Below, piece after piece: positions 8,659-14,224 of a stretch of DNA of 16,727 nucleotides. Source of the stretch: CAYFJO01 sp964343305 (GTDB taxonomy: Bacteria > Planctomycetota > Planctomycetia > Pirellulales > Pirellulaceae). Where the stretch lies: the NCBI GenBank assembly GCA_964343305.1, contig CAYFJO010000220.1:1-16727 (forward strand), given 5' to 3'. Under the pieces are notes generated by a model that searched no databases, was not told the DNA's origin, and worked only from the letters and a program-made list of their open reading frames with translations. How positions within the stretch are numbered: position 1 is the first letter of the stretch; each line of letters starts with the position of its first letter. Position numbers and translations under genes: made by a program.

Positions 8659-8682
8659 CGCCGTTGCATTTTTCATGCGGCG
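8659..8682. terminator. candidate weak hairpin between convergent genes
   Basis: A bulged stem, CGCC...GGCG stacked on GCAT...ATGC, with 3 unpaired bases on one side and loop TTTTC. It lies 23 bp after the stop at 8636 and 27 bp before the minus-strand stop at 8709. There is no T-run after the stem on either strand, so termination is only suggested. A separate perfect 6-bp stem (8701-8706 with 8713-8718) overlaps the end of the minus-strand sigma frame. Confidence 0.3.
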
Positions 8683-8708
8683 TTGGATTCACTCAATTCG
8701 CGACGTAA

Positions 8709-9289
8709 TTACACGTCGTCAGCAAGTTCTCCGCCCAATCGTCGCAGCACGCGATACTTGGCCTGGCGGACGGCTTTGGTTGTCATTCCCAAATCGCCAG
8801 CAATCATATCCGTTCGATGGCCTTCGACAGTCGCCCGCCAGAAGGCTTGCCAAGTATTTCTTTCAAACTCCGTGTGAATGATCGTCACGGCACGCTGCAC
8901 GAGACTGCGTTCGACGTCGAACCCTGCCAATATCGAGTCGTAGGACTCCTCGCTTAACACATCCACGGCTTGTTGCATTCGAATTTGGGCATCTGTCCCA
9001 CCGACGGCATTCGCACGGTCTTCTTGGCGACGGAAAAAATCGCCGAGTTTGTTGCGCGTAATCTGCACAGCCACCACGAAACGTGGTGCCTTCGCTGCCG
9101 TGTTGAAACGAGGCGATGCGTCCAGCCAACGTGCGAAAGATGCCTTGCCAATGTTTGCAGCGTCATCCTTCTCAGACCCACGCGGCGGGCCCGGCTATAG
9201 ATCAGCGGGCCGAAAAGTTGCACCATGCGATCCCAGGCCAACGTGTCCTGCGCGAGGCGTTTTTTGCACGTGCCAAGAACATTGCCCAC
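8709..9289 (-). pseudogene. ECF-subfamily sigma factor interrupted by a one-base frameshift
   Basis: Two overlapping frames together make one ECF sigma factor. The upstream frame (from a GTG at 9289) reads KKRLAQDTLAWDRMVQLF, then GPLIYSRARRVGL, the typical sigma-2 opening. At about 9173-9176 the family pattern switches frame: EKDDAANIGKASFARWLDA, then FVVAVQITRNKLGDFFRRQ, continuing to the stop at 8709. The second half includes TIIHTEFERNTWQAFWRATV and the sigma-4 helix-turn-helix MIAGDLGMTTKAVRQAKYRV near the C-terminus, as in planctomycete ECF factors with 'TWQAFW..VEG' signatures. Adding one base after GGTCT would restore one frame of normal length. The only in-frame start found (GTG) overlaps element copy D and lacks a ribosome site; an ATG at 9226 would omit the start of sigma-2. 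No slippery heptamer is seen. It is either a recent pseudogene or a sequencing error. It is divergent from the repeat protein at 9467. Confidence 0.8.
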
Positions 9290-9301
9290 GCGACACGCGA
9301 T
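9277..9301 (-). promoter_or_regulatory. shared element copy D, at the 5' end of the frameshifted sigma gene
   Basis: On the minus strand: A-TCGCGTGTCGC, five bases (GTGGG), then CAATGTTC, two changes from the 11-base left half of the other copies. The match to copy A extends through a GGCACGTG at 9267-9272. Unlike the other copies it overlaps the apparent start codon of its gene, so either the sigma gene has lost its true start region or the element acts differently here. Confidence 0.55.
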
Positions 9302-9466
9302 TTTCCGAGATTGATGCGGGGCGTCTTAACTCCAGTCGTAACAGTCACTTGCGAATCTTCGCCCAGATTTGGTTCTGGGAGTTTCCGGTAATCATCAAAA
9401 GTCGTGTGGCGCTAGGGCAATGTTCAGGGAAACCAAACGTTGTCAGTCACAAACGGAGCCCATACG
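9290..9466. promoter_or_regulatory. divergent intergenic region (frameshifted sigma / 22-residue-repeat protein)
   Basis: This 177-bp gap repeats the arrangement at 1088-1447: a sigma gene on one side, a LEPR-type surface-protein gene on the other, and two outward-facing copies of the 25-bp element (D on minus, C on plus), 99 bp apart. No coding sequence is supported here. A TTG start at 9440 for the rightward gene was rejected. Confidence 0.6.
9401..9425 (+). promoter_or_regulatory. shared element copy C, upstream of the 22-residue-repeat protein
   Basis: Reads G-TCGTGTGGCGC, five bases (TAGGG), then CAATGTTC. It matches copy A at 22 of 25 positions, ends 41 bp before the chosen ATG at 9467 and points toward it. 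It is preceded by AAAA, as copy A is preceded by an A-run on its own strand. Confidence 0.65.
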
Positions 9467-11107
9467 ATGATTTCCCAATTCTTCAAGCTCTTCACGGATC
9501 GCAATTCAAACAACTCTCCCTCTCGACGACAAAAACGACGTTTTGGTGTCGAGCCACTCGAGGGCCGTGCCATGATGGCTGGCGATTTCATGGCCGCGGA
9601 TGTCTCGTTCCTTGCGGTTGAAGCGAACAACGTTGCGGCCGAAGTGGTCGAAGGAAATCTGATTGTCACTGGCGACGATGGCGACAATCATGTGATCATC
9701 GAACAAGATGAATCGGCAAACTACGCGATCAAGCCGTTCGGGTTTACTCGCGTTAACGGCCAAGATGCAGGTGAAGCGGCTCTGATTTCACGATGTGCGG
9801 TGACCGGCGACATCATCATCAAGATGAACGCGGGTGACGATAAAGTGATAGTCCACGGCCGCGACTGGCCGGCAGGTGGTTGTGAAGACGCAAGCGACGT
9901 GACATTGGGCGTTGGCGACTTTCGCGAGGCCACTGGGATTAACAACTTGATTGCCGATCTTGGTGATGGAAGCGATCTCATTCACATATACAAAGCTCGG
10001 GTGGGAAAGGATATTGAGCTGTCGAGCGGAAGGGGGCCAAGTAGGTATATCGTAACTCGTTCAACGGTCGAGGGCGGCGTGTCCACGAAATCCAGTCAAC
10101 ACAACGACGTCGACGGAAGGTGCTCGACGATTCTGTATGTCCAAAACAGCACAATAGGTGGCAATGTGACAGTCGAGAACGATGGTGGAATGGACAGCGT
10201 GCGATTTACAAGTTCCAACGTACACGGAGACGTCGATATTGAAAACGGGGAAGGCGGAAGCTCGGTTTCAATCTTGGAATCCACTTTGCATGGCGACTTC
10301 GAGATTTCGAACGGTAACGGGTTTGACAGGTTCTATTATTCGGATTCCCTTGTCAAAGGAGACGTCGAACTGAACAACGGCGATGGACGAGCTTTGACGC
10401 AGATCGTTCACCAAGAATACTATGGTGCTTATTGGGAAAAAGTATTCGTTGACGCTTATGACCGCCCGTCGATCCAGGGTAAGTTCGAAGTCAACAACGG
10501 CACAGGCAACTCTCAATTCTATGCACGTGATGCCGATTTTGGTGAACGCGTTGAAGTTCAACACGGCAACGATCGTTCGTCCACATCGCTGTACGGCGTG
10601 ACGTTCCATGGCGATGTTGTCATCAGTACGGGCGAGGGACGATCCTGTTTGCGAATTCGGGACGCCAACTTTGACAAGGACCTTTCGATCGTCAACGTTT
10701 CATACTCACCCCAATGGACAAACCGTCAGTTTACAACCTTAGAAAACGTCTTCGTTGGTGGCGACCTGGATATCTCGCACACGGGGGGCGGATCGGAAGT
10801 GACGTTCAACAACGTCGTGGTTTGGAATGACTTAAACATTCACAATAAAGGGCAAGGCTCGGATGCGATGTACTTGAATTGGGTCTTCGTATTTGGCGAC
10901 ACGACCATCGACGCTGGAGCCGGCAGCGACTTCGTTTGGCTCAACAACACTTGGTTCCGAGGTGACGTTTACCTGGATGGCGGCTCAGACACGAGTCCGC
11001 ACAACGACGTTGATGTGGTTTGTGTAGCCGGTTTCAACAACCTCAACCGCTCGGACCTCGGCCATTTCGAGTACTCCTACATCAACGGCGAGTGGATCGT
11101 ATGGTGA
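9467..11107 (+). CDS. LEPR-type extracellular protein built of 22-residue repeats (predicted beta-solenoid)
   Basis: I start it at the ATG at 9467 (546 residues), which has CGGAG upstream; a TTG nine codons earlier has no ribosome site. The N-terminus is basic (SRRQKRRF) and runs into FGVEPLEGRAMMAGD (26-40), the same motif as in the RTX protein at the left edge. From about residue 181 to 506 there are about 12 units of the form GDVxIxNGxG-(about 12 residues, with alternating hydrophobics), beginning near residues 181, 203, 232, 254, 276, 298, 338, 360, 382, 404, 432, 454, 477 and 499. Most steps are exactly 22 residues, with inserts of 6-18 residues in three steps. This regularity suggests a right-handed beta-helix or similar solenoid, with turns rich in Asn/Gly/Asp. 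I do not recognise the family. Location is likely the cell surface or matrix. It is divergent from the frameshifted sigma gene. Confidence 0.85.
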   Translation: MISQFFKLFTDRNSNNSPSRRQKRRFGVEPLEGRAMMAGDFMAADVSFLAVEANNVAAEVVEGNLIVTGDDGDNHVIIEQDESANYAIKPFGFTRVNGQDAGEAALISRCAVTGDIIIKMNAGDDKVIVHGRDWPAGGCEDASDVTLGVGDFREATGINNLIADLGDGSDLIHIYKARVGKDIELSSGRGPSRYIVTRSTVEGGVSTKSSQHNDVDGRCSTILYVQNSTIGGNVTVENDGGMDSVRFTSSNVHGDVDIENGEGGSSVSILESTLHGDFEISNGNGFDRFYYSDSLVKGDVELNNGDGRALTQIVHQEYYGAYWEKVFVDAYDRPSIQGKFEVNNGTGNSQFYARDADFGERVEVQHGNDRSSTSLYGVTFHGDVVISTGEGRSCLRIRDANFDKDLSIVNVSYSPQWTNRQFTTLENVFVGGDLDISHTGGGSEVTFNNVVVWNDLNIHNKGQGSDAMYLNWVFVFGDTTIDAGAGSDFVWLNNTWFRGDVYLDGGSDTSPHNDVDVVCVAGFNNLNRSDLGHFEYSYINGEWIVW

Positions 11108-11134
11108 TGGCCGCGAATTCGACTCAGACGGTCG

Positions 11135-11395
11135 TCATCGACCGCTGTCGTACGGGAATGCCTGAGTGACCACGGCGATCCATTTGCCATCTGGGCTGAA
11201 CGCCGGCTCACGAACAATTGCCATTTCAGCCAAAACGACGGTCTGGACAAGCGTGTGCCGCGTAAGGCGAGCGGCAGATGAAAATATACCAGTGTAGAAC
11301 AATTGTCCCAATTGTTCAGGAACAGTTGAGACAGCTGTTCTACAATCGGCAGGTAAATTCTCGTCTGCCGCTCGCATAACGTCGAACAAACGCAC
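11135..11395 (-). pseudogene. small frame with PD40-like fragment, probably not a functional gene
   Basis: This 86-codon minus-strand frame lies 8 bp after the ankyrin gene's stop. Its second half contains EPAFSPDGKWIAVVTQ, which strongly resembles a PD40/TolB-type propeller strand, but only one such unit is present. Its first half is simply the reading of the 109-bp palindrome (11267-11375). No ribosome site is seen. It could be a gene remnant or part of a larger repeat unit; a chance reading frame is also possible. Confidence 0.25.
11267..11375. repeat. 109-bp nested imperfect palindrome (REP/MITE-like)
   Basis: The outer arms (11267-11290 and about 11352-11375) match at 21 of 24 positions, starting GCGAGCGGCAGA. 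The inner arms (11294-11317 and 11320-11343) match at 20 of 24 and are separated by two bases. Each inner arm is itself palindromic: GAACAATTG-TCC-CAATTGTTC, and GAACAGTTG with CAGCTGTTC. A few unpaired bases lie between outer and inner arms. It sits between convergent genes ending at 11107 and 11404, so it could act as a bidirectional transcription barrier. Its repeat status elsewhere in the genome cannot be seen here. Confidence 0.75.
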
Positions 11396-11403
11396 CCGGT
11401 CAG

Positions 11404-12648
11404 CTATTCAGATTTCGAGAGCAAGGCCGTGACGTCTTCACGGTCCGCAGATTTGGCCATGTCTCTTGCGGTGAATCCCGCTTTGTCCTTGATGTTCGTC
11501 TTCGCTTTGTGCCCTAGTAATATGCGGACGACCTTGCCATGGCCGCGCCAAGCAGCTTTGTGTAGCGGTGTGCTGCCATCGCTATCTTGAGCGTTTGGGT
11601 TGGCGCCAAAGTCGATCAACGCGCCGACCACTTCGCTGTGGCCTTGCCAGGCCGCCGCGTGCAATGGTGTTGACATATCGGGTTCGGATGTGGTGGCTGT
11701 TCCGCCTTTAACCAGAGTTGTTACCGTTTCAAGGTGCCCATTCCAGGCGGCTCCGTACAGGGCCGTATGACCGGATGCGTCTCGGATGTTGGGGTTGGAT
11801 TTGCTGTCCAAGAGTAAACCGACTACTTTGTAATGCCCGTTCCAGGCGGCGGAATGAAGCGGTGTTTCGCCATCCTCGTTCTTTGCATTCACATTTTGCT
11901 TGCGATCGATGAGCGATTTGGCCGCTTCAGCGAAACCCTGTCCCGCCGCCCAATGCAAGATCGACTCGCCATTGATCGTTTTGAACTGCTTGATGTCGGT
12001 GACCGGGATTAAGTGTCCCGCCGCTTTGGCGTGCCCACCGGCGATTGCAAGTTGTAGGGGCGTGCGGCCTTCGTTGTCTTTTGCTACGGGGTCGGCCTTC
12101 TTTTTGAGCAGGGCTTGGACCGCTTCGTGGTAACCGTGGCAGGCGGCAAAGTGAAGCGGCAATTGGCCACCGGGCAACTTGGTTTTGACGTCTTTGATCC
12201 CCGTGAGCATCGGACCGACCAGGTCGACGTTGCCATAGGATCGATATTGCAGCGCGTATTGCAGTGCCGTGCGCTTTTGTTTGTCTTGAATACCGATGTC
12301 GGCACCGTCGTCCAGCAGTGGTTTGATCATGTTTTGCCGGTAGTTCATCACGGCCCAATGCAACGGAGTGTAGCCGTTGTTGTCTTGCAGATTGATGTCC
12401 GGTTTGTGCTTGAGCAACTCGATTAATACATCGGAGCGGTTGTTGCTGATCGCAAGATGCAGTGGCGTGTACCCATTCTGTTGCTTAGCGTTGATGGCCT
12501 TGGGGTTGTCTTTCAGGATTGACTTGACTTTCGCCAAGTTTGCATTTTGGACCGCAGTGTGAATTTCCGCACCGCTGGCAGCGACGGCCAGTGCGATCGA
12601 CAAAGTGAGTGCGACGAAACTTGGGAATGCGAGGAGTTTGATGTTCAT
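11404..12648 (-). CDS. secreted ankyrin-repeat protein
   Basis: A 414-residue protein with a signal peptide (residues 1-27: MNIKLLAFPSFVALTLSIAL, cleavage near ASG-AE). Nearly all the rest is ankyrin repeats of about 33 residues; I count about 11 plus a C-terminal cap. Clear units are NGYTPLHLAISNNRSDVLIE, NGYTPLHWAVMNY, DGETPLHSAAWNGHYKVVGL, SGHTALYGAAWNGHLETV, TPLHAAAWQGHSEVVGALID and DGSTPLHKAAWRGHGKVVRI. One repeat (about 124-160) is irregular. Ankyrin arrays bind other proteins; the signal peptide means this one acts outside the cytoplasm, which is seen repeatedly in planctomycetes. It lies 40 bp after the DUF2330 gene on the same strand and is probably the last gene of that operon. The ribosome site is weak (AGGA, rather distant). 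Partner unknown; the neighbouring DUF2330 proteins are natural candidates. Confidence 0.92.
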   Translation of the reverse strand: MNIKLLAFPSFVALTLSIALAVAASGAEIHTAVQNANLAKVKSILKDNPKAINAKQQNGYTPLHLAISNNRSDVLIELLKHKPDINLQDNNGYTPLHWAVMNYRQNMIKPLLDDGADIGIQDKQKRTALQYALQYRSYGNVDLVGPMLTGIKDVKTKLPGGQLPLHFAACHGYHEAVQALLKKKADPVAKDNEGRTPLQLAIAGGHAKAAGHLIPVTDIKQFKTINGESILHWAAGQGFAEAAKSLIDRKQNVNAKNEDGETPLHSAAWNGHYKVVGLLLDSKSNPNIRDASGHTALYGAAWNGHLETVTTLVKGGTATTSEPDMSTPLHAAAWQGHSEVVGALIDFGANPNAQDSDGSTPLHKAAWRGHGKVVRILLGHKAKTNIKDKAGFTARDMAKSADREDVTALLSKSE

Positions 12649-12688
12649 GGTCGCTGAATTCCTGGTTCGAGATTACTCGTTTGTATGT

Positions 12689-14194
12689 TTACAAAGCACG
12701 TCTTAGGTGGATCAGTCCAAGTGTCCCTACGATCACTAGCGCGATCAGCCCGAACAGTGGGGCGTATTGGTCGGTGGGCTTTGAGTTGTTTGCAACCTGC
12801 TGCTCATCAACCTGCCGGCCAACCGGTGTATCCAATCGCCCAAACTTGAGGATTCCTGTCTTTGGGCTTGCCGGCGCTTTTGATTTCGCATCGTAGTTCT
12901 TTGCGTCGTTTCGTCGCGCGGGCATTTTGTATCGTACAAACCGCAGGTTTTGGCGGGCTAACAATTCGCGCGGAAAGTCGCCGTCGATGACGGTCAACGT
13001 CATTTGTTTCAAGCCCGCGAGCGATTGCCGCACAATCTTGTCACGAAACTCGGCTAACGACTGTTCGTTGAGACGGTCAATCTCCGGTCCGCGCAAACCA
13101 AATCGTTCACCGATGCGAAGCAGTTCTTTTTCTCGTTCCTCGTGCGGCAGCGAAAGATTGTCATTGTTGACGGCAAGAAGGTCGGACGCGAACAGTTCTT
13201 TGGCGACGCCGTTGTGAGGCGCGGGGTTGCGTTGAGAAGGCAACTGCTTTCGCCACCAGTCGGGAATGTCTCGATCCGTGCCGCCAATGATCCGAACGGG
13301 CAAAGGCTGCGTCACATTTCTGTAAAGCTGCTCGCCCGACACTTGGCGGACGACGTACTCTTCGGGAATCAAGCGGATCTTGCGCGGGCCTTCGGTCAAC
13401 AAGTACACGATGTTGTGCAACTCGCCATCGTTAAAGGCCGACAGTCGCATCGGCACGACAAGTTCATCGACTTTGAAACGAAACCCCATGCCCTGTACGT
13501 GACCATCAAACGTCGAGCCGTCGGGGAGTTTTGAGTTGGTGTTCCGCTGGCCGGGGCGAGGATCGACGCCCGCCTTTTGACCAACTTTTGTCTTGACCGC
13601 GACGAAGCACCAACGAGCGGCAACATAATCATCGCACGCCTCGTCCATCCCGTCGGGATATTTGTAACCGTGGTCATCGATCCAACGTTTTAATGCCACG
13701 GCACTGCCTGCTTCCAACACTGCGACTTCATACATGCCAACCGCTTCCTGGCGGAGCACCCGAACTGTGTCAAACTGCAACGCTTGGCCACGATCGCCAT
13801 TGGAGTCCGCTTTTTCGCCAGGCTCCTCACTGGCATCCTCATCAGGACCGAACAGGTTTCGCAAATCGACCACAACTTCCGGCGGATCAATGGCCGCAGC
13901 GATGTGTGGAAAGATCAGATCCGGCACCTTGCGAATCGCCGGCGGCGTAGGAAACGGGATCAGCATCCCGAACTCGTCAACCTTGCCTGTGAAACCAGGC
14001 CGGATGACAAACGTCTCGATGCCGTCCTTAAAAAACACGTAAGTCTGCTGATCGCCAATCCGGGCCAACGGAATCGGCTGACCGCTGGGATAAATCGGCG
14101 GCACCATCCCGCAGGGATCCGCCAACACCGTGGTTGTCCAAGAGCCGCAACCAACGATTACGGCTCCGATCATCAACGATAATGTGGCGCGCAT
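12689..14194 (-). CDS. DUF2330 protein with C-terminal membrane anchor
   Basis: A 501-residue protein with GGAGA before the ATG. The N-terminus has a hydrophobic signal (about 5-25) followed by ADPCGMVPP, the Cys-Gly start typical of DUF2330. An IVGC at residues 13-16 also fits a lipobox, so lipoprotein processing at Cys16 is an alternative to Sec cleavage near Ala25. The domain continues with an acidic insertion (DEDASEEPGEKADSNGD), YKYPDGMDEACDDYVAARWCFVAVK at about 178-202, GSTFDGHVQGMGFRFK and VVPMRLSAFNDGELHNIVYL. A C-terminal helix (about 477-496) ending in LIHLRRAL anchors it. The function of DUF2330 is not known; orientation suggests an exported, membrane-tethered domain. It is a close paralogue of the N-terminal part of the upstream gene, 30 bp away, so the two arose by tandem duplication. 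Confidence 0.88.
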   Translation of the reverse strand: MRATLSLMIGAVIVGCGSWTTTVLADPCGMVPPIYPSGQPIPLARIGDQQTYVFFKDGIETFVIRPGFTGKVDEFGMLIPFPTPPAIRKVPDLIFPHIAAAIDPPEVVVDLRNLFGPDEDASEEPGEKADSNGDRGQALQFDTVRVLRQEAVGMYEVAVLEAGSAVALKRWIDDHGYKYPDGMDEACDDYVAARWCFVAVKTKVGQKAGVDPRPGQRNTNSKLPDGSTFDGHVQGMGFRFKVDELVVPMRLSAFNDGELHNIVYLLTEGPRKIRLIPEEYVVRQVSGEQLYRNVTQPLPVRIIGGTDRDIPDWWRKQLPSQRNPAPHNGVAKELFASDLLAVNNDNLSLPHEEREKELLRIGERFGLRGPEIDRLNEQSLAEFRDKIVRQSLAGLKQMTLTVIDGDFPRELLARQNLRFVRYKMPARRNDAKNYDAKSKAPASPKTGILKFGRLDTPVGRQVDEQQVANNSKPTDQYAPLFGLIALVIVGTLGLIHLRRAL

Positions 14195-14224
14195 CTCTAA
14201 TTCTCCGTGAAGCGATTTTGTTTC

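Noticed and set aside
9165..9185. Programmed -1 frameshift in the sigma gene
   Set aside because: No slippery heptamer or convincing downstream structure is present, and ECF sigma factors are not known to use one; a mutation or sequencing error is simpler.
9440..9466. TTG start nine codons upstream for the 22-residue-repeat protein
   Set aside because: It has no ribosome site, while the ATG at 9467 has CGGAG at suitable spacing and gives an N-terminus like that of the RTX protein.
11129..11144. 6-bp hairpin (CGGTCG-TCAT-CGACCG) just after the repeat-protein stop as a terminator
   Set aside because: The stem is short and no T-run follows; the larger palindrome downstream is a better barrier.
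11267..11400. Integron attC site
   Set aside because: The folded arms and nearby GCATAAC recalled an attC, but the core sites do not fit RYYYAAC/GTTRRRY at the ends and no integrase or cassette array is present.
14176..14190. TGTGGCGC match resembling the left half of the shared element
   Set aside because: It lies inside the first codons of the DUF2330 gene, points the wrong way and lacks the CAATGT half. A similar partial match inside the sigma gene near 1543 was rejected for the same reasons.
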